Of a DNA stretch of 64,000 bases, positions 10,451 through 18,164 are shown piece by piece. The first letter of the stretch is position 1. Every line of letters starts with the position of its first letter. The stretch spans positions 62,001 through 126,000 of the forward strand of contig CANRJB010000003.1 in the NCBI GenBank assembly GCA_947630845.1. Direction: 5' to 3'. Below the pieces are notes generated by a model. It was not told the origin of the DNA. It did no database searches and worked only from the letters and a program-made list of their open reading frames with translations. The DNA is from an uncultured Clostridia bacterium (GTDB lineage: Bacteria; Bacillota; Clostridia; Oscillospirales; Ruminococcaceae). The position numbers and the translations under genes are program-made.

Positions 10451-10477
10451 ACAAGACAATTTTCATGCTTGTTTTTT
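10448..10477 (+). terminator. terminator-like hairpin in the dacA-like leader
   Basis: AAAACAAG (10448-10455) and CTTGTTTT (10468-10475) form an A/T-rich 8-bp stem with a 12-nt loop, ending in T's. It shares three bases with the palindrome to its left. It is upstream of the gene, so attenuation or a chance hairpin are both possible. Confidence 0.35.
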
Positions 10478-10551
10478 ATAGAATATGTCAATGCTTTTGG
10501 ATAGCAGACGGCGCATAAACTGAATACAGAGCTAACTGACGGAGGGATAGT

Positions 10552-11673
10552 ATGAAACGAGCAAAGTATTTTCTGGTCGGTGCGATCCTGTTTCTGCTTT
10601 TTTTGCATCCCACTCCCGTGGAGGGAACGGAAACAAAAGCGACACTTCTCATTGAGGCGAACACGGGATCTGTTCTTGCAGAAGAAAATGCCGATGAGCG
10701 TCTGCCGGTCGGTTCGCTGGCAAAACTCATGACTGCCTATCTTGCCGCACAGGCGATCGAAAACGGCACACTTGCCAACGTCCTGACCGCCGGAGAAAGT
10801 GTGCGTGAGGTAACGGGGGCAGTCATCTGGCTTGAGCCGGGCGACACTGCAACAGCAGAGGAGCTGCTTCTGGGACTGCTTGTGGGCAATGCCAATGATG
10901 CTGCCGCCGTCCTTGCAGAACAGATTTCCGGCAGTCAGGAGATGTTTGTCATGGACATGAATGCTGCTGCCTTTGACCTCGGCATGCGTGACACACACTT
11001 CACCTCCCCACAGGGCTATGATGACCCGATGGCATATTCCACAGCCCATGACATGGGGCAGCTTGCCTGTGCCGTGCTGCATTGCGAGATGCTGATGCCA
11101 TATGTCTCCACATGGCGCACTGTGATCCGTGAAGACCGTCTACCGGCAGAACTGGTCAACGAAAATCGTCTCACCCGGACAATGGAAGGCTGTCTGGGGC
11201 TGAAGGCTGCCCATTCTCCGGATGCCGGAAATTGTGTCATTGCGGCAGCCGAAAAGAACGGCATGGTCTGTGCAGCAGTAGTGCTTGGCTGTCCGGATGA
11301 GGACGAGCGTTTTGCAGCCGCAAAGCAGATGCTGAATTCTGCATTTTCCGGATATCACATCTCAACGCCCGGTTTCTCCGAAGAATTTCTCCAGCCCATG
11401 AAACTCCGGGGCGGTACGGAAAATGCAGTCCTGCTCGAGCTGTCTGACCTTCCGCCGCTTGCCCTGTCGTCAGGGAAAGCACCGACCTCTGTCATCGTCC
11501 TGCCCGAATACTGCACTGCTCCCATCCGGAAGGGGCAGGCTGTGGGGAGGGTCTGCTTCTATCAGGGCGACACGCTCCTGACAGAAGCGCAGCTCCTTGC
11601 AGCCGATGATGTTCCGGAGATGAGTTTTGGCGCAGCATGGAGAAAGGTGATCCATTTTCTTTTCAGTGCATAA
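10552..11673 (+). CDS. DacA/DacF-like D-alanyl-D-alanine carboxypeptidase homologue with altered active site
   Basis: A 373-residue exported protein of the S11 (low-molecular-weight PBP) family, which normally trims the terminal D-Ala from peptidoglycan stem peptides. A signal peptide or anchor covers residues 4-20. The first motif is intact (S55-L-A-K58). The second, normally SxN, reads N113-A-N115, and the third, normally KTG, reads K218-A-A. The C-terminal part (about 270-340) matches the beta-rich PBP5-type domain and a short hydrophobic end (VIHFLFSA) follows. GGAGGG precedes the ATG. With two of three motifs changed, catalysis is doubtful; it may bind rather than cut. It is the only plus-strand gene between pgi and the HPr-like gene. 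Confidence 0.85.
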   Translation: MKRAKYFLVGAILFLLFLHPTPVEGTETKATLLIEANTGSVLAEENADERLPVGSLAKLMTAYLAAQAIENGTLANVLTAGESVREVTGAVIWLEPGDTATAEELLLGLLVGNANDAAAVLAEQISGSQEMFVMDMNAAAFDLGMRDTHFTSPQGYDDPMAYSTAHDMGQLACAVLHCEMLMPYVSTWRTVIREDRLPAELVNENRLTRTMEGCLGLKAAHSPDAGNCVIAAAEKNGMVCAAVVLGCPDEDERFAAAKQMLNSAFSGYHISTPGFSEEFLQPMKLRGGTENAVLLELSDLPPLALSSGKAPTSVIVLPEYCTAPIRKGQAVGRVCFYQGDTLLTEAQLLAADDVPEMSFGAAWRKVIHFLFSA

Positions 11674-11677
11674 CAAA

Positions 11678-11708
11678 CAAACGGACTTTCTGTCGGAAAG
11701 TCCGTTTG
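11678..11708. terminator. terminator between convergent dacA-like and HPr-like genes
   Basis: CAAACGGACTTTC and GAAAGTCCGTTTG form a perfect 13-bp stem with a 5-nt loop. On the plus strand a T-run comes 11 nt after the stem. Confidence 0.75.
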
Positions 11709-11744
11709 CTGCAAAACACTTTTTTTATTTTTCTCTGAAATCGC

Positions 11745-11975
11745 TTACTTTACAATATACTTGTCGATGGCTGCAAACAGCTCCTCAGCATCTTCTGTGT
11801 GTGCCTTGAGGATGATCGGCTTTGTGAGGTCGAGGCTGTAAATACCCATGATGGACTTTGCATCCACAATGTAGCGTCCGGACACCAGGTCAATGTCAAA
11901 CCCGAACGTGATCAGGATATTGACAAATTCCTGCACATCGCCAAAGGTCTGCAACGATACTTTTGTTTCTGTCAT
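11745..11975 (-). CDS. HPr-like protein lacking the active-site histidine
   Basis: A 76-residue protein with the HPr fold length. The region around the regulatory serine is well kept (VDAKSIMGIYSLDL, serine at residue 41), as is the helix after it. The N-terminal TGxHxRPA loop that carries the phospho-histidine in PTS HPr is absent; the matching region reads ITFGFDIDLVSG. By analogy with Bacillus Crh, which also lacks the histidine, it may work in serine-phosphorylation signalling (HprK, CcpA) and not sugar transport; this is inference. AAGGAGG lies 7 nt before the ATG. Confidence 0.87.
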   Translation of the reverse strand: MTETKVSLQTFGDVQEFVNILITFGFDIDLVSGRYIVDAKSIMGIYSLDLTKPIILKAHTEDAEELFAAIDKYIVK

Positions 11976-12039
11976 AACACTACCTCCTTATGACTTGTTC
12001 TTTTTTTCCTTGTGTACAGCTTTTTCCGGCTGTGACTAT

Positions 12040-12068
12040 AGCATACCACGAAACTGTTTTTCTGTCAA
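12040..12068 (-). promoter_or_regulatory. promoter of the HPr-like gene
   Basis: TTGACA (12063-12068), a 17-bp spacer and TATGCT (12040-12045) on the minus strand. It lies back to back with the mtaB promoter, only 5 bp away. Confidence 0.75.
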
Positions 12069-12073
12069 GGGTA

Positions 12074-12102
12074 TTGCAAAAAATTCGGCATTTTAGTATA
12101 AT
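12074..12102 (+). promoter_or_regulatory. mtaB promoter
   Basis: TTGCAA (12074-12079), a 17-bp spacer and TATAAT (12097-12102). Confidence 0.8.
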
Positions 12103-12191
12103 GGGAATAGGGAGAAAAGAAATTTTTTATTTACGTTGCCAACACTCCATTGTTGATTCCCTTTATTATGCCATTCTGGAAGGAGCTGCCC

Positions 12192-13484
12192 ATGAAACTC
12201 TATCTTCACACGCTTGGCTGCAAAGTCAATGCCATCGAATCTGACAGCATTGCCGCACTGCTCGGCATGCACGGATACCACGTCTGTGCATCGCCGGAGC
12301 AGGCGGATGTGATCGTCCTCAATTCCTGTACCGTGACATCTTCCGGCGACAAGCGCACTGTCCGGATGCTGCATACGCTCCGGACTGCCGCACCGGATGC
12401 TGTCATAGTCCTGACCGGATGCTATGTACAGGCATTTCCGGAGGAGACATCCCTGCTTCCTGAAGCAGACATCGTACTCGGCACACGGAACAGGGCTATG
12501 CTTCCGGCACTGCTTGCACAATATTTCCGCCATCCGCAGCACTGCATGGCTGTCCCTGCCCACCAGACGGAGGACAGCTTCGAGGAACTGCCGCAGGGGG
12601 GAGATGCTGCCCACACCAGAGCTTTTCTGAAACTACAGGACGGCTGTGATCGTTTCTGTACCTACTGCATCATCCCCTATGCAAGAGGACATTCCCGTTC
12701 CCGGCAGCTTACCTCCGTCCGTGAAACAGCAGAAGCACTGTACCGGCAGGGCTATCAGGAACTGGTGCTTTGCGGCATTAACCTTGCCTGTTACCGTACT
12801 GATGCCGGTGAAACACTCTGTGATGCCGTTCAGACCTGTGCAGATGCTGGGTTTCCACGGGTACGGCTCGGCTCGCTCGAACCTGACGGGCTGACAGAGG
12901 ACATGCTCTCCCGGCTTGCCGGCATTTCCGCACTCTGTCCGCAGTTTCATATCTCCGTCCAGAGCGGCTGTGACCGCACGCTCCGGGCAATGGGGCGGCA
13001 TTATACTGCCGGAGAATTTGCATCTCTGACGGAATACATCCGTCGCTGTTTTCCGGATGCTGCCCTGACGACGGACATCATCGTCGGTTTTCCCGGTGAG
13101 ACGGATGCCGATTTTGCAGAGACACTGCACTTTGCCGAAACAGTGGCATTTTCCCGTATTCATAGTTTTCGCTATTCTCCCCGTCCCGGTACGGCTGCTG
13201 CCAACTTTCCGGAACAGGTGGCAGATGCTGTAAAAAAAGAGCGTGCCGACCGTCTGCATGCGCTCGGAGAACGTCTGCACACTGCCTTTCTGCAAGACTG
13301 TATCGGAAAGACCATGTCTGTGCTGTTTGAACGGGAACGGGGCAATGGCTTTCAATGCGGACATGCCCGTAACGATGCCGTCGTACTCGTTCCCGTACAG
13401 ACCGATGACGACTGGCGCAACACCATCCGGAACGTCCTCATTACCGGCATAAGCGATGGCAAGCTGACAGGTATCATACCGTAA
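12192..13484 (+). CDS. mtaB: tRNA t6A37 methylthiotransferase MtaB
   Basis: A 430-residue radical SAM methylthiotransferase that turns t6A37 into ms2t6A37 in ANN-decoding tRNAs. The N-terminal UPF0004 domain has its three cluster cysteines (LGCKVN, NSCTV, TGCYVQ). The radical SAM motif is CDRFCTYCIIPYARG at about residue 153. The C-terminal TRAM-like region is short and poorly conserved. The ATG at 12192 has AAGGAG 6 nt upstream. Among the family, the LGCKVN start and the total length fit MtaB rather than MiaB or RimO. It is a single-gene unit. Confidence 0.94.
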   Translation: MKLYLHTLGCKVNAIESDSIAALLGMHGYHVCASPEQADVIVLNSCTVTSSGDKRTVRMLHTLRTAAPDAVIVLTGCYVQAFPEETSLLPEADIVLGTRNRAMLPALLAQYFRHPQHCMAVPAHQTEDSFEELPQGGDAAHTRAFLKLQDGCDRFCTYCIIPYARGHSRSRQLTSVRETAEALYRQGYQELVLCGINLACYRTDAGETLCDAVQTCADAGFPRVRLGSLEPDGLTEDMLSRLAGISALCPQFHISVQSGCDRTLRAMGRHYTAGEFASLTEYIRRCFPDAALTTDIIVGFPGETDADFAETLHFAETVAFSRIHSFRYSPRPGTAAANFPEQVADAVKKERADRLHALGERLHTAFLQDCIGKTMSVLFERERGNGFQCGHARNDAVVLVPVQTDDDWRNTIRNVLITGISDGKLTGIIP

Positions 13485-13533
13485 CGCATGTGCTTGTGAG
13501 GAGTGCGCCGACATATTTCACAGGGCAAACAGA

Positions 13534-13568
13534 ATGCGGCAGCCGGCTTTCTTGCCGGACTGCCGCAT
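13534..13568. terminator. strong hairpin between convergent genes
   Basis: ATGCGGCAGCCGGC pairs with GCCGGACTGCCGCAT (one bulge) around a 6-nt loop. Neither side has a clean T-run, so it is at best a weak bidirectional terminator. Confidence 0.55.
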
Positions 13569-13574
13569 ATTGAC

Positions 13575-14141
13575 TTATATCGGTGATTTTAGAGTTGTAC
13601 CGCTTTGTCTTTTCTTCCGATAGTTGAGCATCAGCTGTGAAATGGTGTGCGTCTGATCGGAGGGATCAAAACGGAACTGGTAATTCACCCCGAAATCTGC
13701 ACCCAGACACTTCTGCATCGCCAGTGCAAACGCCAACCGGTGATAGCTCTCCTTCGGCGGAGATTCAAAGCCCATCTCCTGAAAATTATAGATCTCCTTC
13801 ATCAGCACACGCCGGTTATCCACAATATCTGTCAGATAGGTTACTTCAATATCATTATTGTTGAACGTGATATCCCACAGCACGTCGTCATACTTCATCC
13901 CCTCTTGGATCCGCATCAGCAGGTCATGTACCAGCCCCGACCTCTCATATCTCGGCAGCAGTGTCTCTGCCTTTGTCCGGAGCGCATTTTCAGCAGCTCT
14001 GCGCAGACTGTCCGTTTCTGCTGTATCCTGATGTTCCGGTACATAGACCGGCAGTGCAGACGGTCTTTCACGCAGTTTTTTGTTCAGCCCTGCATTCTGG
14101 ATCCAGAGAATGATGATCACAATGGCAAAAATAAATTCCAT
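13575..14141 (-). CDS. membrane-anchored protein of unknown function
   Basis: A 188-residue protein with one N-terminal hydrophobic helix (MEFIFAIVIIILWIQ), a charged helical linker (residues 18-70) and a soluble domain of about 115 residues with the motif GMKYDDVLWDITFNNNDIEVTYLTD. No family was recognised. The short helix with no positive residues before it suggests an anchor with the soluble domain probably in the cytoplasm; topology is uncertain. The ATG follows GGGGGGG by 8 nt, and a consensus promoter drives it alone. Confidence 0.75.
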   Translation of the reverse strand: MEFIFAIVIIILWIQNAGLNKKLRERPSALPVYVPEHQDTAETDSLRRAAENALRTKAETLLPRYERSGLVHDLLMRIQEGMKYDDVLWDITFNNNDIEVTYLTDIVDNRRVLMKEIYNFQEMGFESPPKESYHRLAFALAMQKCLGADFGVNYQFRFDPSDQTHTISQLMLNYRKKRQSGTTLKSPI

Positions 14142-14165
14142 TTGTCATCCCCCCCTTTTTGCTTT

Positions 14166-14194
14166 ATTATACCATGTTTTTTTATAAAAGTCAA
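14166..14194 (-). promoter_or_regulatory. promoter of the anchored protein gene
   Basis: TTGACT (14189-14194), a 17-bp spacer and TATAAT (14166-14171) on the minus strand. Confidence 0.88.
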
Positions 14195-14264
14195 CAGTCT
14201 GAAATAATTTAATGAAACTTTAATCATCTGTCAGAGCATATCTGAAAAAAATAAAAAAAAACAT

Positions 14265-14293
14265 TTGCCTTTTCCGGAAAAGTGTGATACAAT
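14265..14293 (+). promoter_or_regulatory. purL promoter
   Basis: TTGCCT (14265-14270), a 17-bp spacer and TACAAT (14288-14293). The 45-nt leader holds only a small TGCCGG/CCGGCA hairpin; there is no purine riboswitch. Confidence 0.75.
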
Positions 14294-14343
14294 AGAAGAG
14301 AGGTGCCGGTCATTCCGGCAGTAAATGGAAAAGGAGAAGTATT

Positions 14344-17300
14344 ATGTCTGTTTTTCGTGTCTATGTTGAAAAGAAGCCGCCCTATGCCGTAGAAGCACAA
14401 GCAGTTCTGAACGATGTCAGGACGGCACTGCGCCTTGACCTGACAGGCGTGCGTATCCTGAACCGCTATGATGCTGACCATCTGACGGAAGAGGATTTTC
14501 AGATGTCCATCCCGAATGTATTTTCTGAGCCGGCAGTAGATGAGGTCTACAACACGCTTCCGCCGCTCGCACCGGGTGAACGGATGTTTGCTGTAGAGTA
14601 TCTGCCCGGGCAGTTTGACCAACGTGCCGACAGTTGTGAGCAGTGCATCCAGATCCTTACGCAGAAGGAACGCTGCCGGGTCCGGAACGCAAGAATTTAC
14701 ATTATTTCAGGCAATCTGTCTGATGCGGATTTTGAGCGTCTGAAGCACTATCTGATCAACCCTGTGGAGAGCCGTGAAGCAAGCCTTGGCATCTGCCAGT
14801 CACTGGATACGAATTATGACATTCCGACCACAGTAGAAGTGCTGGAAGGGTTTATCCGGCTGAATGAAGCCGGATTGAAAGCTTTCCTGAAGGAATTCGG
14901 ATTGGCAATGGATCTCGACGACATCCGCTTCTGTCAGGATTATTTCCGGAGAACGGAAAAGCGTGACCCCACCATCACAGAGATCCGCATGATCGACACT
15001 TACTGGAGCGACCACTGCCGACATACCACCTTCCTGACAAATATCAGGGATGTAACGATCCCGACCGACTACATCCGCCGCACCTATGACCGCTATCTTG
15101 CCGACAGAAAGGCTCTCGGACGTGAGGACAAGCCCCTCACACTGATGGATCTTGCCACCATGGGCGCACGGAAGCTCAAGGCTGACGGACTGCTCAAGGA
15201 GCTTGATGAGAGCGAGGAGATCAATGCCTGCTCCGTGAAGATCAAAGCAAACATTGACGGCGAGGAAGCCGACTGGATCCTGATGTTTAAGAACGAGACA
15301 CATAACCATCCGACAGAGATCGAACCGTTCGGCGGTGCAGCGACCTGTCTTGGGGGTGCGATCCGTGATCCGCTGTCGGGGCGTTCCTATGTATATCAGG
15401 CAATGCGTGTAACGGGTGCGGCAAATCCCCTCATTCCGGTAGAGGACACCATCGCCGGAAAATTGCCGCAGCGTAAAATCACGGTCGGTGCTGCCAACGG
15501 CTACAGCTCCTACGGCAACCAGATCGGTCTTGCGACCGGTCATGTTGCAGAGGTGTACCATCCGGGATATATGGCAAAGCGACTGGAGATCGGCGCAGTA
15601 TTGGGTGCTGCACCGGCTGAAAATATCCGCAGGGAAGTACCTGTACCGGGGGATGTGGTCATTTTGCTCGGCGGCAAGACCGGACGTGACGGCTGCGGCG
15701 GTGCAACGGGTTCGTCCAAATCCCATACCCTCGAATCCCTCGAAAACTGCGGTGCGGAAGTCCAGAAAGGCAATCCTGCCGAGGAACGCAAATTGCAGCG
15801 TCTTTTCCGTAACCCCGAAGTGACTGCTATGATCAAACGCTGCAATGACTTCGGTGCAGGCGGTGTGTCCGTTGCCATCGGTGAGCTGACGGACGGGCTT
15901 GTGATCGATCTGGGAGCAGTGCCGAAGAAATATGATGGTCTGGACGGCACAGAAATTGCCATCTCCGAATCACAGGAGCGTATGGCAGTTGTCGTTGCGG
16001 CAGAAGATGCGGAACGGTTCATTGCAGAAGCAGGCAAGGAAAATCTTCAGGCGACCAAAGTGGCAGATGTTGTTGCTGAACCACGGCTGAAAATGATCTG
16101 GAACGGGTGTGCCATTGTTGATTTGTCCCGTGATTTTCTCAATTCCAACGGTGCGGCAAAGTATACAGACATTGTCATTGAAGAACCTGAACAGAATGAA
16201 AAGGTCATCCCCTCCGACCGTCCCGAAAGCTGGATGGAGATGATGGCAGACCTCAATGTCTGCTCACAGAAGGGGCTTGTGGAGAAGTTTGATTCCACCA
16301 TCGGTGCAGGAACGGTACTCATGCCCTACGGCGGTGCTTACCAGATGACACCCTCGCAGGCAATGGCTGCTAAACTTCCGGTACTGGAGGGAGAAACTGA
16401 CACCTGCTCCCTCATGGGCTGGGGCTATAATCCCGAAATCAGCACAAAAAGCCCATACCACGGCGCACTTCTTGCTGTTGTGGAATCCATTGCAAAGATT
16501 ATCGCCGCAGGCGGCAGCCGGTCGCAGTGCTGGCTGACGTTTCAGGAGTATTTTGAACGCACACAGAACGACCCCAGACGTTGGGGCAAACCGCTTGCAG
16601 CACTGCTTGGTGCATATAAGGCACAGCTGGAACTGGGCTGCGGTTCGATTGGCGGCAAGGACTCCATGTCCGGTACCTTTGAGCATATCGACGTACCGCC
16701 GACGCTCGTCTCCTTCGCTGTCTCCACTGCAAGTGCCGGCAAAGTCATCTCCACGGAATTCAAGCATCCGGGCGATAAGGTCATTCTGCTGACTCCGGAG
16801 TACGATGGCTACGGTCTGCCGAATTTTGACAGTCTGAGAGATACCTTCAACAAAGCAGAAAAGCTCATTGCTGCCGGCAGGGCAAAGGCAGTCTGGGCTG
16901 TCGGTTATGCAGGTGTGGCAGAGGGGATCGCAAAGATGTGCCTCGGAAATCGTCTGGGCTTCACCTTCTCCGGACAGCTTTCGCCTACCGTGCTGTTCAC
17001 ACCATGCTACGGTGCATTCCTGATCGAACTGGACGGCGATGCACAGCCGGATGAACATGTCATCGGCTCTGTCATTGAGGAATATAAGATCTATACACTG
17101 GACTATTCCGTCGCTCTTGACAAACTCCAGAGGGTGTGGGAGGAAAAACTCGAAAGCGTGTTCCCCTGCCGCATCAGAACTACATCTGAAACACCGCAGA
17201 TCTACAGCTTTGATGCTGCCAAACGTCCGGCATCCTTCATCCATTATGCAAGACCTCGTGTCCTTATTCCGGTATTTCCCGGCACAAACTGTGAATACGA

Positions 17301-18048
17301 CACGGCAAGAGCATTTACCCGTGCAGGCGCAGTCACAGAGACACTCGTCATCCGTAATCTGTCCGCATCTGACATCGAAAGCTCCGTCCGGGCAGCCGTG
17401 GACAAGATCGCCAATGCACAGATCATCATGATTCCGGGCGGTTTCTCCGGCGGTGACGAACCGGACGGCAGCGGTAAGTTTATTACTGCCTTCTTCCGTA
17501 ATCCGGAGGTGAAAGAAGCGGTACACACCCTTCTCCAGAAACGTGACGGTCTGATGCTCGGCATCTGCAATGGGTTTCAGGCACTTGTCAAACTCGGGTT
17601 GGTACCGTTCGGAGAAATTGTCGATATGACCGATGAATCTCCGACTCTGACATTCAACACCATCGCACGCCACCAGAGCATGATGGTCAATACCCGTATT
17701 GCCTCCAACAAATCCCCATGGCTTGCAGATGCGAAGGTGGGCGACATCCATACCATCCCGATTTCCCATGGTGAAGGACGTTTCGTTGCTCCCCCAAGCC
17801 TGATCCAGCGTCTTGCCGGCAATGGACAGATTGCCACACAGTATGTTGACCTCAACGGCAAACCGACCATGGACATCCGTTACAACCCCAACACATCCAT
17901 GAGTGCCATCGAGGGCATCACTTCGCCGGATGGCAGGGTACTCGGCAAAATGGGACATTCGGAACGTATCGGTACGGACATCTGCAAAAACGTACCCGGC
18001 AGCAAAGACCAGCATATCTTTGTAAATGGGGTGAAGTATTTCCTGTAA
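14344..18048 (+). CDS. purL: phosphoribosylformylglycinamidine synthase, single-chain PurL-PurQ
   Basis: A 1234-residue enzyme for step four of purine synthesis, turning FGAR, ATP and glutamine into FGAM. The N-terminal PurS-like part covers about residues 1-150. The FGAM synthase core begins near WSDHCRHTTF (about 223) and includes NETHNHPTEIEPFGGAATC (about 318) and GFGAGGVSV-like DFGAGGVSVAIGEL (about 505). The class I glutamine amidotransferase domain covers residues about 975-1234, with PGGFSGGDEPDGSG, the nucleophile motif LGICNGFQAL and HGEGRF. This is the large fused form, unlike the split PurS/PurL/PurQ of Bacillus. AAAGGAG precedes the ATG. No other pur gene is adjacent. Confidence 0.98.
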   Translation: MSVFRVYVEKKPPYAVEAQAVLNDVRTALRLDLTGVRILNRYDADHLTEEDFQMSIPNVFSEPAVDEVYNTLPPLAPGERMFAVEYLPGQFDQRADSCEQCIQILTQKERCRVRNARIYIISGNLSDADFERLKHYLINPVESREASLGICQSLDTNYDIPTTVEVLEGFIRLNEAGLKAFLKEFGLAMDLDDIRFCQDYFRRTEKRDPTITEIRMIDTYWSDHCRHTTFLTNIRDVTIPTDYIRRTYDRYLADRKALGREDKPLTLMDLATMGARKLKADGLLKELDESEEINACSVKIKANIDGEEADWILMFKNETHNHPTEIEPFGGAATCLGGAIRDPLSGRSYVYQAMRVTGAANPLIPVEDTIAGKLPQRKITVGAANGYSSYGNQIGLATGHVAEVYHPGYMAKRLEIGAVLGAAPAENIRREVPVPGDVVILLGGKTGRDGCGGATGSSKSHTLESLENCGAEVQKGNPAEERKLQRLFRNPEVTAMIKRCNDFGAGGVSVAIGELTDGLVIDLGAVPKKYDGLDGTEIAISESQERMAVVVAAEDAERFIAEAGKENLQATKVADVVAEPRLKMIWNGCAIVDLSRDFLNSNGAAKYTDIVIEEPEQNEKVIPSDRPESWMEMMADLNVCSQKGLVEKFDSTIGAGTVLMPYGGAYQMTPSQAMAAKLPVLEGETDTCSLMGWGYNPEISTKSPYHGALLAVVESIAKIIAAGGSRSQCWLTFQEYFERTQNDPRRWGKPLAALLGAYKAQLELGCGSIGGKDSMSGTFEHIDVPPTLVSFAVSTASAGKVISTEFKHPGDKVILLTPEYDGYGLPNFDSLRDTFNKAEKLIAAGRAKAVWAVGYAGVAEGIAKMCLGNRLGFTFSGQLSPTVLFTPCYGAFLIELDGDAQPDEHVIGSVIEEYKIYTLDYSVALDKLQRVWEEKLESVFPCRIRTTSETPQIYSFDAAKRPASFIHYARPRVLIPVFPGTNCEYDTARAFTRAGAVTETLVIRNLSASDIESSVRAAVDKIANAQIIMIPGGFSGGDEPDGSGKFITAFFRNPEVKEAVHTLLQKRDGLMLGICNGFQALVKLGLVPFGEIVDMTDESPTLTFNTIARHQSMMVNTRIASNKSPWLADAKVGDIHTIPISHGEGRFVAPPSLIQRLAGNGQIATQYVDLNGKPTMDIRYNPNTSMSAIEGITSPDGRVLGKMGHSERIGTDICKNVPGSKDQHIFVNGVKYFL

Positions 18049-18109
18049 GAGGAAATTTTTCCCATGTATCTCATGAAATGAGAAGCATGGAAAGCAGCAA
18101 TAAAAACCT

Positions 18110-18149
18110 ACAGAACAAACAAATGCCGTTCCCATCCGGGAACGGCATT
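18110..18149 (-). terminator. terminator of the ispH-S1 gene
   Basis: AATGCCGTTCCC and GGGAACGGCATT form a 12-bp perfect stem around a 4-nt loop; the minus strand continues TGTTTGTT. The stem core recurs in the terminator at 47483-47516. Confidence 0.85.
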
Positions 18150-18164
18150 GTCTATCCGAATATC

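Noticed and set aside
14294-14343. Purine riboswitch before purL
   Set aside because: The leader is only about 45 nt, too short for the aptamer, and has none of its conserved loops.
16264-18135. Minus-strand open frame of about 620 codons opposite purL
   Set aside because: purL on the plus strand has full family motifs through this region. The antisense frame has no recognisable domain.
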